A stretch of 41,568 nt of DNA, from positions 1-41,568 of the forward strand of contig WHSR01000044.1 in the NCBI GenBank assembly GCA_009379995.1. Reading direction: 5' to 3'. Both the position numbers and the translations under genes were made by a program. The DNA is from Streptosporangiales bacterium. GTDB taxonomy: Bacteria; Actinomycetota; Actinomycetes; Streptosporangiales; WHSR01. The notes below the pieces were generated by a model. The model made no database searches, was not told the DNA's origin, and worked only from the letters and a program-made list of their open reading frames with translations. This document shows positions 33,990 through 41,568 of the stretch, one piece after another. Every line of letters begins with the position of its first letter. Positions within the stretch are counted from its first letter, which is position 1.

Positions 33990-34013
33990 GGAACGTTCGC
34001 TCGCCCTATCGTC
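33990..34013 (+). promoter_or_regulatory. candidate ECF-type promoter (GGAAC-N15-CGTC) upstream of the HIT gene
   Basis: GGAAC at 33990-33994 and CGTC at 34010-34013 are spaced by 15 bases, resembling ECF sigma promoters. It points towards the HIT gene, on the opposite strand from the sigma gene. Single occurrence; chance is possible. Confidence 0.25.
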
Positions 34014-34133
34014 CCGGATTCGGGCGGTGAGGTGGGTCTCGATTCGACAAACATCGGAGGTAATCATCGGCGTGGCTCGGCTAGGTTGCGACCCCCGTAC
34101 CATCGCGGCTAGGCGGGTGAGGAAGGAGGAACA

Positions 34134-34490
34134 GTGCCGGAGAAGGTGCCGGACTGCCTGTTCTGCAAGATCGTAACCGGTGAGGTCCCGGCGACAGTGG
34201 TCAGGGCGACCGAACGCACCCTCGCGTTCCGGGACATCAACCCCCAGGCTCCGACCCATGTTCTTGTCATACCAAAGGAGCACTACGCGAACGCCGCCGA
34301 ACTCGCGTCCGCCGCGGACGCGTTGGTCAGCGAGGTGCTCCTCGAGGCCCACGCCGTTGCGGTCGACGACGGCATCGCGGAGGCGGGCTATCGTCTCGTC
34401 TTCAACACCGGACCCAACGCGGGACAGACCGTCGACCACATGCACTGTCACGTGATCGGCGGCCGGCAGATGCACTGGCCGCCGGGATGA
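34134..34490 (+). CDS. HIT family (HINT-type) nucleotide-binding protein
   Basis: 118 residues. Zinc-site start CLFCKIVTGEVPA and the histidine triad DHMHCHVIGG (H102, H104, H106) are present. HINT enzymes hydrolyse AMP-lysine and other purine phosphoramidates. GTG 34134 follows AAGGAGGA. Upstream of phoH as in many actinobacteria, with 100 nt between; the gene may be co-transcribed. Confidence 0.92.
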   Translation: MPEKVPDCLFCKIVTGEVPATVVRATERTLAFRDINPQAPTHVLVIPKEHYANAAELASAADALVSEVLLEAHAVAVDDGIAEAGYRLVFNTGPNAGQTVDHMHCHVIGGRQMHWPPG

Positions 34491-34590
34491 ACGGGCGCGG
34501 CACAGTCATCGGGGCGGCAAGACGGATACCATGGGAGGGACCCGTAGTCGAGATCGAAGGGTAGGGGCGAACAGGCCGCAAGGCCGCACT

Positions 34591-35646
34591 ATGGCCGACT
34601 CATCGACGGATTCTGCGCAGTCTCAGCTCAAGATCGTGGTGCCGGACGACCATTCGATGGTCGGCCTGCTCGGATCCCGTGACGAGCTACTTCACGTTGT
34701 CGAGCGTGCGTTCGACAGCGATATCCATGTGCGCGGAAACGAGATCACCGTCACCGGCAGGCCCGAGGAGAACGCGCTAGTCGCTCGGCTGTTCGAGGAA
34801 CTGGTGACGCTGCTGAAGAACGGGACCCAACTCACGCCAGACGCTGTCGAGCGGAGCCTTGCCATGCTGCGCAGCAGCGGGGAGCGTCCTGCCGACGTGC
34901 TGACCTTGGACATCCTGTCGACCAGGGGTCGCACGATCCGGCCAAAGACCCTGAACCAGAAGCGCTACGTCGACGCGATCGACAGGCACACCATCGTCTT
35001 CTCGATCGGACCGGCCGGCACCGGCAAGACGTACCTCGCCATGGCGAAGGCGGTCAAGGCGCTGCAGGCCAAGGAGGTCAACCGGATCATCCTCACCCGT
35101 CCGGCCGTTGAGGCAGGTGAGCGGTTGGGCTACCTGCCCGGCACGCTGTACGAGAAGATCGACCCGTACCTGCGGCCGCTGTACGACGCACTACACGACA
35201 TGCTCGATCCCGAGTCGATCCCGAAGCTCATGAGCGCGGGCACCATCGAGGTGGCGCCGCTCGCCTACATGCGCGGCCGCACCCTGAACGACTCGTTCAT
35301 CATCCTGGACGAGGCGCAGAACACCTCGCCGGAGCAGATGAAGATGTTCCTCACCCGGCTCGGCTTCGGGTCCAAGGTCGTGGTGACCGGCGACATCACT
35401 CAGGTGGACCTCCCCTCCGGCGAGCAGAGCGGGCTGATCGTCGTCCAGGAGATCCTCGAGGGCATCGAGGACATCCACTTCAGCTATCTGACCAGCAACG
35501 ACGTTGTGCGGCACAGGCTGGTCACCGACATCGTCGATGCCTACAACCGCTACGACAAAGGGAGGACGGCGGGCAGCTCGGCGACCCGTGAGCACCGCGC
35601 CGTCGCCCGGCGGGGCAACGTCGCGCGGCACCGGGAGCGGACGTGA
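34591..35646 (+). CDS. phoH: PhoH-like ATPase
   Basis: 351 residues from ATG 34591 (the frame is open to 34531, but the extra part lacks similarity). Walker A GPAGTGKTYLAMAKAV at 140-147 onward, Walker B FIILDEAQNTSPEQMKMF, and DITQVDLPSGEQSGL with the sensor region. PhoH ATPases belong to the helicase-like SF1 group and are linked to RNA metabolism; YbeY often neighbours. First gene of phoH-ybeY-CNNM-(deaminase-like). No clear strong ribosome binding site at this start. Confidence 0.92.
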   Translation: MADSSTDSAQSQLKIVVPDDHSMVGLLGSRDELLHVVERAFDSDIHVRGNEITVTGRPEENALVARLFEELVTLLKNGTQLTPDAVERSLAMLRSSGERPADVLTLDILSTRGRTIRPKTLNQKRYVDAIDRHTIVFSIGPAGTGKTYLAMAKAVKALQAKEVNRIILTRPAVEAGERLGYLPGTLYEKIDPYLRPLYDALHDMLDPESIPKLMSAGTIEVAPLAYMRGRTLNDSFIILDEAQNTSPEQMKMFLTRLGFGSKVVVTGDITQVDLPSGEQSGLIVVQEILEGIEDIHFSYLTSNDVVRHRLVTDIVDAYNRYDKGRTAGSSATREHRAVARRGNVARHRERT

Positions 35647-35664
35647 GCGACGCATGCGAAGGCC

Positions 35665-36147
35665 ATGAGTGTTGACGTAGCCAACGAGTCCGGCGTCGAG
35701 GTGGACGAAGCCCGGCTCGTTGCGCTTGCCCGCCACATCCTCGACCGGCTGCAGGTACATCCCCTGGCCGAGCTTTCGGTCCTGGTCGTCGACGAGGAGG
35801 CTATGGGGAAGCTGCACGCCAAATGGATGGACGAGTCCGGTCCCACCGACGTGCTCGCGTTTCCGATGGACGAGCTGCGGCCGGGACGGGACGACGACGC
35901 CCCGCCCGAACCCGGGCTGCTGGGTGACGTGGTGCTCTGCCCGCAGGTCGCCGCCGTCCAGGCGAGATCCGCCGGCCACGGCAGCGACGACGAGCTCGAT
36001 GTGCTGTGCACCCACGGGATCCTTCACCTCCTCGGGTACGACCACGCCGAGCCGGAGGCCGAAAGGGAGATGTTCCGCCTCCAGGCCGATCTCCTGGCCT
36101 CCTGGCAGGACCGCGGGGGCCGTGTCGGGGGGGACGGTGCCCCATGA
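35665..36147 (+). CDS. ybeY: endoribonuclease YbeY
   Basis: 160 residues with the zinc motif [11 protein letters not shown] (H117, H121, H127) and the TDVLAFP segment. YbeY is a metal-dependent endoribonuclease acting in 16S rRNA 3' maturation and ribosome quality control. Start ATG 35665, 18 nt after phoH. The stop overlaps the next start (ATGA). Confidence 0.95.
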   Translation: MSVDVANESGVEVDEARLVALARHILDRLQVHPLAELSVLVVDEEAMGKLHAKWMDESGPTDVLAFPMDELRPGRDDDAPPEPGLLGDVVLCPQVAAVQARSAGHGSDDELDVLCTHGILHLLGYDHAEPEAEREMFRLQADLLASWQDRGGRVGGDGAP

Positions 36148-37469
36148 CGGTCGGCGAGCAATGGCTTCTCGTCGGGGCGATTCTGCTTACCCTCGCCGCC
36201 GCGCTGTTTGCGGGCGCCGAGACGGCGCTGTCGCGGGTGTCCCGGGTACGGGTCGAGGATCTCGTACGCGAACGACGCCGCGGCGCCGACCGGTTGCAGC
36301 AGGTGCTCTCCGATCCTTCCCGGTACCTCAACCTGGTGCTGCTGCTGCGGGCCTCCTGCGAACTCGGCGCGACGGTGCTCGTCACCGTACTGTTCATCGG
36401 CCTTCTCGGCCGGTCGTGGGCGGCCGTGGCCGCGGCGGCCGCGGTGATGATAGTGGTCAGTTATGTGGTCGTGGGGGTCTCCCCACGTACCCTGGCTCGC
36501 CTCCATGCCGACCGTGTCGCGCTCGCCAGCGCCGGGATCGTGTACCAGCTGGCCAGGATCCTCGGGCCGATGCCGCAGCTGCTCATCCTCCTCGGCAACG
36601 CGCTCACCCCGGGCCGGGGCTTCCGCGAAGGCCCGTTCACGAACGAGGCTGAGCTGCGGGATCTCGTCAACCTGGCCGAGGAGCGCAGCGTTATCCAGTC
36701 CAACGAACGCGCGATGATCCATTCGGTGTTCGAGCTGGGCGACACCCTCGTGCGCGAGGTCATGGTCCCCCGCACGGACATCGTCTTCATCGAGCAGGAG
36801 AAGACCCTGGACCAGGCGCTGTCCCTGGCGCTGCGCAGCGGTTTCAGCCGTATCCCGGTGGTGGGTGAGAACGAGGACGACGTCGTCGGCATCGCGTACC
36901 TCAAGGACATCGTCCGCCGCATCCACGAGGACTCCGACGGCGCGTCGACCCAGCGAGCGGAGTCCGTCATGCGGCCGGCCACCTTCGTGCCCGACAGCAA
37001 GCCCATCGACGAGCTGCTGCGGGAGATGCAGGCGAAGCAGATCCACCTGGCGGTCGTCATCGACGAATACGGGGGTACCGCCGGGTTGGTCACCATCGAG
37101 GACATCCTCGAGGAGATCGTCGGTGAGATCGCCGACGAGTACGACGTGGCCGAGCCGAAGGTGGAGAGGCTGCCCGACGGGACCGCGCGGGTCACCGCCC
37201 GGATGCCGGTGGACGAGCTGGCCGACATGTTCGACGTGGATATCGACGTCGAGGAGGTAGAAACCGTCGGAGGGCTGCTCGCCCACGCCCTCGGGCGGGT
37301 GCCGATCGCGGGCTCGACCGTCACGGTGGCCGGCCTGTCCCTCACCGCGGAGAGCCTCGAGGGGAGGCGGAACCGGATCGGTACCGTGCTCGTCCGGCAC
37401 CCGAACGCCGGGGCGCAGCGGGACAGCGCCGCGGAAAACCCCGAGACCACGGAGCGGGTGGATGCCTGA
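36144..37469 (+). CDS. CNNM/HlyC/CorC family transporter with CBS pair
   Basis: 441 residues: an N-terminal CNNM (DUF21) membrane domain with [19 protein letters not shown] and three or four helices (about 5-110), a cytoplasmic CBS pair ([56 protein letters not shown]) and a C-terminal CorC_HlyC domain ([12 protein letters not shown]). Members are implicated in magnesium/cobalt efflux or membrane integrity. The start ATG 36144 is in ATGA overlap with ybeY; the frame is open to 36006 without similarity. Overlaps the next gene by 8 nt. Confidence 0.92.
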   Translation: MTVGEQWLLVGAILLTLAAALFAGAETALSRVSRVRVEDLVRERRRGADRLQQVLSDPSRYLNLVLLLRASCELGATVLVTVLFIGLLGRSWAAVAAAAAVMIVVSYVVVGVSPRTLARLHADRVALASAGIVYQLARILGPMPQLLILLGNALTPGRGFREGPFTNEAELRDLVNLAEERSVIQSNERAMIHSVFELGDTLVREVMVPRTDIVFIEQEKTLDQALSLALRSGFSRIPVVGENEDDVVGIAYLKDIVRRIHEDSDGASTQRAESVMRPATFVPDSKPIDELLREMQAKQIHLAVVIDEYGGTAGLVTIEDILEEIVGEIADEYDVAEPKVERLPDGTARVTARMPVDELADMFDVDIDVEEVETVGGLLAHALGRVPIAGSTVTVAGLSLTAESLEGRRNRIGTVLVRHPNAGAQRDSAAENPETTERVDA

Positions 37470-37806
37470 GCTCGATCCGGAAGACGCCAAGATCGTCACG
37501 TTGGCACGCTCGGCACGAGCCCGTGGAACCGCGGACGCGGGAGCGGCGGTACGCGACGAGATGGGACGGGCCTACACGGCGACGGACGTCGTGCTGCCCT
37601 CGCTCATCCTGTCGGCGCTGCAGCTCGCCGTCGCCATGGCGGTCTCCAGCGGCGCGTCCTCGCTGGAGGCGGCCGCTCTGGTCGCCGAGGACGGGCCCAC
37701 CGACGCTGACCTGGCGGCGGTCCGCGACCTCGGGCCGAAGGCGTCGGTGTTCGTCGCCGGCGCCGACGGCGTGGTACGCGCCGTCCTCACGCCGAGCAGC
37801 GGTTGA
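37462..37806 (+). CDS. degenerate cytidine-deaminase-like protein
   Basis: 114 residues, beginning [20 protein letters not shown], followed by GAAVRDEMGRAYTATDV and SLILSALQLAVAMAVSSGAS. The position (phoH-ybeY-CNNM, then this, then usually era) and the layout match a gene often annotated as cytidine deaminase in actinobacteria. The usual zinc site is absent: no H/C-A-E and no P-C-x-x-C motif. It therefore probably lacks deaminase activity. It overlaps the CNNM gene by 8 nt, so it is translationally coupled. It is 114 residues, a little shorter than the usual 125-135. Confidence 0.7.
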   Translation: MPELDPEDAKIVTLARSARARGTADAGAAVRDEMGRAYTATDVVLPSLILSALQLAVAMAVSSGASSLEAAALVAEDGPTDADLAAVRDLGPKASVFVAGADGVVRAVLTPSSG

Positions 37807-37817
37807 TCACACTCCAG

Positions 37818-38777
37818 TCATAGGTCGGCGCGATCCGGCTCGGGGGTCCAGTCGCGTACGGGGTCGTACCCGGTCCAGTCCTCCGCCCGCCCCATCTCGG
37901 ACAGGTGGCGCAGAAACCGAGCCAGCGACGGATTCAGGTCGTCTCGTCGCCAGATGACCGACCAGGGGTAGCGCAGTACCGGATCGGTCAACGGGACGAG
38001 ACGTACGCCATCGTCCGGGATCGCAGCCTCGACGGGCAGCAGGAAGACATGCGTCGGATGCTCGCGGACCTGCTCGACCCTGGCGTTGAGGTCCAGGATT
38101 GTGCCGATCGCCCGGTAGCGGAGCGGGATCTCGAAGGCCTGGGCGAATCGCTCGACCCAGCGCCGCATTTCCGGTGCGGTGGTGCTCGGCGGCCCCCACA
38201 TGACGCTGTCGGTCAGCTCGGCCGGTCTGATCGTCGGGCCCGTGCTCAGCGGGTGGTCCAGGCTGGTCAGCACGGCGGCCGGCTCCAGCTGCGCGATCCG
38301 TCGCCGTAGCGCCGGCGGCCACGGCCGACCGAGGTCGTGTACCCGGCCGAACGCGACATCGAGCTCGCCGCGTAGCAGCGCCTCCATGGCCGCCCATACG
38401 CTGCGGCGCATGCTCGGCTCGATCTGCAGGGACGGCTGTGTGGCCGTCAGGTGCTCGACGAAGCGGAGCGGCGCGAGGGCGTGGATGCCCCAGACATCGA
38501 CACGCAGCGGGCCGCTCGCCGACCGGGCCTCGGCCTCGGCCGACTCGGCGACCGCGAGTAGCTGCCGGGCGTAGGGAAGGAGCCGTTGCCCGGCCGGCGT
38601 CAGCTCGACACCGCCGCTGTTGCGCACGAACAGAGGCGTGCCCAGGAGCTGCTCCAGCCGCTGGATGCGTCGGGACAGCGCCTGCTGGGTCAGGTGTAGT
38701 CCGGCAGCTGCCCGGCTGAAATGCCGCTGCTCGGCCACGGCCACAAAGGCCCGCACCTGCGCCAGATCGAAGTCCAC
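37818..38777 (-). CDS. LysR family transcriptional regulator
   Basis: 319 residues. N-terminal helix-turn-helix (LAQVRAFVAVAEQRHFSRAA, GLHLTQQALSRRIQRLEQLL) and a C-terminal substrate-binding domain (about 90-295). LysR proteins generally activate a divergent gene with a small-molecule inducer. The divergent neighbour is the DoxX-like gene and the epimerase. GTG 38777 has TAACGT (38784-38789) six bases upstream, a leaderless pattern; a GGAG also precedes it, but too near. The 103-nt intergenic region carries an ACAAC-N5-GTTGT palindrome. Confidence 0.88.
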   Translation of the reverse strand: MDFDLAQVRAFVAVAEQRHFSRAAAGLHLTQQALSRRIQRLEQLLGTPLFVRNSGGVELTPAGQRLLPYARQLLAVAESAEAEARSASGPLRVDVWGIHALAPLRFVEHLTATQPSLQIEPSMRRSVWAAMEALLRGELDVAFGRVHDLGRPWPPALRRRIAQLEPAAVLTSLDHPLSTGPTIRPAELTDSVMWGPPSTTAPEMRRWVERFAQAFEIPLRYRAIGTILDLNARVEQVREHPTHVFLLPVEAAIPDDGVRLVPLTDPVLRYPWSVIWRRDDLNPSLARFLRHLSEMGRAEDWTGYDPVRDWTPEPDRADL

Positions 38778-38809
38778 CTCCGGACGTTACCGCTCGTGCC
38801 GCCAAATCG

Positions 38810-38824
38810 ACAACATCCGGTTGT
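38810..38824. promoter_or_regulatory. candidate LysR operator (ACAAC-N5-GTTGT)
   Basis: A perfect 5-5-5 palindrome between the divergent lysR and doxX-like starts. GCCAAAT occurs at 38801 and again at about 38832. LysR proteins commonly bind such interrupted palindromes. The consensus T-N11-A is not clearly satisfied, so the call is tentative. Confidence 0.35.
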
Positions 38825-38879
38825 GGAGTCGGCCAAATATCTGTTGGAAATCGTGAGTCGATTGCGGTTTGCTGCAGGC

Positions 38880-39254
38880 GTGAACAATGCTTTGTGGGCC
38901 CGTCAAGGCATACTCGTGGCGGTGTTCCTGTTCTCGTCCATTGTCAAGGGTACGCAGAGCAAGGAACGGATCATCAAACTTGGTCAGACCGGCGTCGTTT
39001 TCCTGCCGATGCCACTGATCCGGTTCACGGCGTTGGCTGAGCTGGCCGGGGCGCTCGGTCTGGCCCTTCCGTGGCTCACCGACATCGCTCCCGTTCTGAC
39101 GCCGATCGCGGCCGCCGCACTCGGCCTCATCATGCCGCTCGCGGCCGTCACCCACATCAAACTGAGGGAGCCACGAAACGTCCTAACCAACATTGTTATT
39201 CTTGCTCTCTGCGTGTTCGTGGCATGGGGTCGCTTCTCCGGTCTGGCTCAGTAG
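38880..39254 (+). CDS. DoxX-like membrane protein
   Basis: 124 residues, about four membrane helices: GILVAVFLFSSIVKGTQ, a segment near MPLIRFTALAELAGALGLAL, VLTPIAAAALGLIMPLAAVT and NIVILALCVFVAWG. The layout is that of DoxX/DUF4870-unrelated small quinone-linked membrane proteins; the K-x(n)-I-I-K-L-G-Q-T-G loop after the first helix also fits. Function not established; DoxX proteins are often next to oxidoreductases. GTG 38880 is used; GTG 38853 is an alternative. Composition here is lower in GC than its neighbours, hinting at recent acquisition. The epimerase begins 16 nt downstream. Confidence 0.7.
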   Translation: MNNALWARQGILVAVFLFSSIVKGTQSKERIIKLGQTGVVFLPMPLIRFTALAELAGALGLALPWLTDIAPVLTPIAAAALGLIMPLAAVTHIKLREPRNVLTNIVILALCVFVAWGRFSGLAQ

Positions 39255-39270
39255 AAAAGGGATAAGAGGC

Positions 39271-40212
39271 ATGCGGGTCTTGATCGCCGGCGCGTCGGGC
39301 GTGCTCGGACGGCACATGGCCTGGGAGATCACTGCGGCCGGCCATCACGTGATCGCACTCGGCCGCGGTCCGGATCGATCCGGGCCGCTCCGCGAGATGG
39401 GCGCCAGCTTTCTGCAGGCCGATCTGATGGACCGCGAGGGTCTGTTGGGTGCGGTGAAGGGGACGTCGGCCGATGTTGTGATCCATGCCGCCACCGCACT
39501 TCGCAGGGCGCCGATGCGTCACCAGGGGATGGCCGCCACCAATGCGCTGCGCACGCAAGGAATGGCGAATCTCGTCGAGGCGGCCCAGGCCGTCGGAGCG
39601 GCCCGGCTGGTCTCCGAGTCCATGCACGTCGGCTACGGGTACGGGGACTGGGGCGATTACGTGATCACCGAGGAGGACACGCCGTTCGCGCCGCCGGGTC
39701 GGACGGCCTGGCTGGAGCGTCATCTCGCGGGCTTCCGGGCAAAGGAGCGACTGACCTTCGGAACCGAAGGAATCGACGGCATCTCGCTGCGCTTTGGTGC
39801 GCTGTACGGGCCGGGTTTCGGCGCCGGAGGGACCGACCAAATCGTGGCGCTTCTGCGTAAGCGCAGGCTCCCGGTCGCGGGCGGCGGGGGAGTGCTGCAC
39901 TGGACGGATCTGCGTGACGCCGCTGCCGCCACCGTCGCCGCGCTCGAACGCGGCACTCCTGGCCGGGCGTACAACATCGTCGACGACGAGCCGATCAGCA
40001 TGTCCGACCACATCCGGTACGCCGCCGAGGCGTTTGGCACGCCGAAACCGCCGACCGTCCCGATGTGGCTGCTGTGTCCGGCCGCACCCTACGTCTACAC
40101 CCTCATGACGACCTCGATGCGAGTATCGAACGCCAGGGCCAAGCACGAACTGAACTGGGAGCCCTCGGCGCCCTCCAGCCGAGAAGGACTCCGCACGATG
40201 GCAACGGGTTGA
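39271..40212 (+). CDS. NAD(P)-dependent epimerase/dehydratase family protein (extended SDR)
   Basis: 313 residues. Rossmann motif VLIAGASGVLGRHMAWEI near the N-terminus, ADLMDREGLLGAVKG, a Ser/Tyr region around ESMHVGYGYGDWGDY, and SLRFGALYGPGFGAGGTDQI and YNIVDDEPISMSDH, as in extended SDR proteins. It is likely a nucleotide-sugar or NAD-dependent reductase/isomerase; the substrate is unclear. The start ATG 39271 follows GATAAGAGGC; the frame is open to 39193 across the end of the DoxX-like gene. Near-adjacent to DoxX, so likely one transcript from the LysR-controlled region. Confidence 0.85.
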   Translation: MRVLIAGASGVLGRHMAWEITAAGHHVIALGRGPDRSGPLREMGASFLQADLMDREGLLGAVKGTSADVVIHAATALRRAPMRHQGMAATNALRTQGMANLVEAAQAVGAARLVSESMHVGYGYGDWGDYVITEEDTPFAPPGRTAWLERHLAGFRAKERLTFGTEGIDGISLRFGALYGPGFGAGGTDQIVALLRKRRLPVAGGGGVLHWTDLRDAAAATVAALERGTPGRAYNIVDDEPISMSDHIRYAAEAFGTPKPPTVPMWLLCPAAPYVYTLMTTSMRVSNARAKHELNWEPSAPSSREGLRTMATG

Positions 40213-40295
40213 GCCGTGCCGGTTGTGCATCCGTGGTCAACCGCCGTGCACTCGGGGACAACTGCCCTCGACATCCGGGCGCAAGACTTGGTGGT

Positions 40296-41375
40296 ATGTA
40301 CCTGACCCAAGGTCTGCATCGTTCCGTGCAGCGCCAGCCCGATGCGCCCGCCACCGTTTTCGGCGAGCGCGTACGTACGTTCCGTGAACAGACCGACCGG
40401 ATCGCCCGGCTCGGCGGAGCCCTGCGCGGGCTCGGTGTGCGAAACGGTGAGCGCGTAGGGATTCTCGCGCTCAACTCCGACCGCTACGCCGAGTTCCTGC
40501 TCGCCGTGCCTTGGGCGAACGGCGTGCTCAACCCGGTGAACATCCGGTGGAGTCCTACCGAGATCGCCTACTCGCTGAAGGAATCCCAGACCGACATCCT
40601 GTTCGTCGACGACACGTTCGTGTCGGCGGTATCCGCCCTCCAGGACGCCTACCCCCCTCTGCGCACGGTCGTGCACATGGGCGACGGGGCACCGCCGGAC
40701 GGCATGCTTGGCTACGAAGACCTGATAGCTGGTTCACAGCCGGTCGACGATGCGCGGCGTGGCGGCGACCAGCTGGCCGCAATCCTCTACACCGGTGGTA
40801 CGACCGGGTTCCCCAAGGGCGTGATGCTCAGCCACAGCAACCTGCTGACCTCGGCGTACGGTGCCGAGGTGACCACCCAAACCGGGTCACGCGACGACAG
40901 CATGCTGATTGCCACGCCGATGTTCCATGGGGCCGCGATAGCACGCTGGTTGACTCATTCGGTGCTGGGAAACGTACACGTGATCGTTCCGGCATTCGAG
41001 CCGGTGGCGGTCATGAAAGCCATCGAGCGACATCGGATTCACGACGTGGTCCTTATTCCCACGATGATCCAGATGCTGGTCGACCACCCGGAGGTCGCTC
41101 ATCACGACCTGTCCAGCGTGCATACCTTTGCCTATGGGGCCTCGCCGATCACCGCGTCCGTGCTGGAGCGCGCGATGAAGGTGTTTCCGCAGGCATCTTT
41201 TACACAGTTCTACGGAATGACCGAGCTTTCCCCTATTACCACCGCCCTGCTCCATGCGGATCACGGCGACAGCAGGCGGGCGCGTTCGGGTGGCCGGGCG
41301 GCGGCTCATGCCGAGGTGCGCATCGTGGACGCCAACGACAACGAGGTGCCGCGGGGAACAATGCCGCTTAGTTAA
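40296..41375 (+). pseudogene. AMP-dependent acyl-CoA ligase, truncated at the C-terminus
   Basis: About 359 residues, against the usual 500-560. The AMP/ATP motif ILYTGGTTGFPKGVMLSHSN is present, as are GASPITASVLERAMKVFPQA and the A5 motif FTQFYGMTELSP. The frame stops with TAG-like junction sequence after EVPRGTMPLS, where GEIAVRG and the A7/A8 motifs and the C-terminal lysine domain should follow. The loss is consistent with insertion of an IS element, whose transposase end lies 93 nt downstream on the opposite strand. ATG 40296 is chosen, although the frame is open further up. Without the C-terminal domain it is probably inactive. Confidence 0.75.
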
Positions 41376-41568
41376 GCCGGTGCGGGCTCAAGTGTTCGCA
41401 GCAGCGGCTGGGGGTCGTAGAGACGGGCCTTACTAAGGCGATCGAAAGTAAGTCGACTGATGTGTGTTTATGCGGTGATGTAGCGCAGGTGCGGGTCGCC
41501 GAAGAACGCCCGGACGAGTGCGGGCAGTTTCTGCAGGCGTCGCAGGGCGGAGACAGCTTTGTCTTTGA
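41363..41568 (-). mobile_element. end of an IS element interrupting the acyl-CoA ligase
   Basis: The similarity to acyl-CoA ligases ends near 41362, and sequence of other character follows. A minus-strand reading frame with transposase-like end starts at the right edge. GCCTTACTAAGGC at 41427-41439 is a perfect 6-1-6 palindrome and may belong to the element end. The terminal inverted repeat and target duplication cannot be verified because the other end is outside. Confidence 0.5.
41468..41568 (-). CDS. transposase C-terminal fragment (partial at right edge)
   Basis: The minus-strand frame from 41568 to stop TAA at 41468-41470 encodes KDKAVSALRRLQKLPALVRA followed by FFGDPHLRYITA. This looks like the tail of an IS transposase; the family is not fixed. 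Only about 32 codons are in the window. Confidence 0.45.
   Translation of the reverse strand, partial: KDKAVSALRRLQKLPALVRAFFGDPHLRYITA

Noticed and set aside
1..41568. CRISPR arrays, rRNA and tRNA genes
   Set aside because: No regularly spaced repeats, rRNA conserved blocks or convincing tRNA cloverleaf were seen on reading; a tRNAscan run would settle the tRNA point.

Overview
The window is chromosomal DNA from a high-GC Gram-positive bacterium (Actinomycetota, class Actinomycetes). The evidence is very high GC, frequent GTG starts, families typical of the group (DUF3097, DUF5808, SigE-type ECF sigma factor, proline-rich DUF4870 protein), and the actinobacterial order comEA-comEC / holA / rpsT / lepA / hemW / hrcA-dnaJ-rsmE / HIT / phoH-ybeY-CNNM. 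The order or family cannot be fixed from this sequence; a Streptosporangiales-like organism is only a guess.

Layout. 1-2.3 kb is an accessory edge: the tail of an IS630-type transposase, a conserved two-gene cassette whose first gene carries one in-frame TAA, and a small zinc-ribbon protein. 2.5-3.8 kb holds an RlmA-type rRNA methyltransferase and an OsmC protein whose 3' ends overlap convergently. 3.9-10.3 kb is a compact minus-strand operon, aceB-glcD-glcE-glcF-iclR. It encodes glycolate oxidase and malate synthase (glycolate to glyoxylate to malate) plus a probable regulator, behind an AT-rich promoter/operator. 10.4-15.1 kb has a DUF4097-like lipoprotein, HflX, an M20 amidohydrolase of the allantoate/N-carbamoyl amino acid type, and DegV. 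15.1-20.2 kb is a minus-strand operon comEA-comEC-(ThDP enzyme) joined by ATGA overlaps; comEC is frameshifted near its N-terminus. 20.3-27 kb holds holA, rpsT, lepA, a long-chain acyl-CoA synthetase and hemW. 27-29.7 kb holds DUF4870, DUF3097, a membrane protein and DUF5808. 29.7-32.7 kb is CIRCE-hrcA-dnaJ-rsmE. 32.7-33.9 kb is an ECF sigma factor with a putative membrane partner. 34.1-37.8 kb is HIT, phoH, ybeY, CNNM/CorC and a degenerate cytidine-deaminase-like gene. At 37.8 kb, where era is usually found, a different set begins: LysR, DoxX-like, an epimerase and an acyl-CoA ligase cut short by what appears to be an IS element running off the right edge.

Structures outside genes. A roughly 67-bp palindromic element with a conserved loop occurs twice (3796-3862, 14149-14215), each time just after a stop codon and in the same orientation relative to the upstream gene. 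A perfect 36-bp inverted repeat with a 4-nt loop lies between hemW and the DUF4870 gene. A perfect 14-bp hairpin lies inside the end of the DUF5808 gene, just before CIRCE. A TANNNT box 6-7 nt before the start codon, the usual actinobacterial leaderless signature, precedes five genes.

No rRNA, tRNA or CRISPR array was seen. The best candidates for something undescribed are the split cassette at 341-1736, whose second protein carries an R-x5-H motif that could mark a HEPN-type ribonuclease, and the palindromic element.
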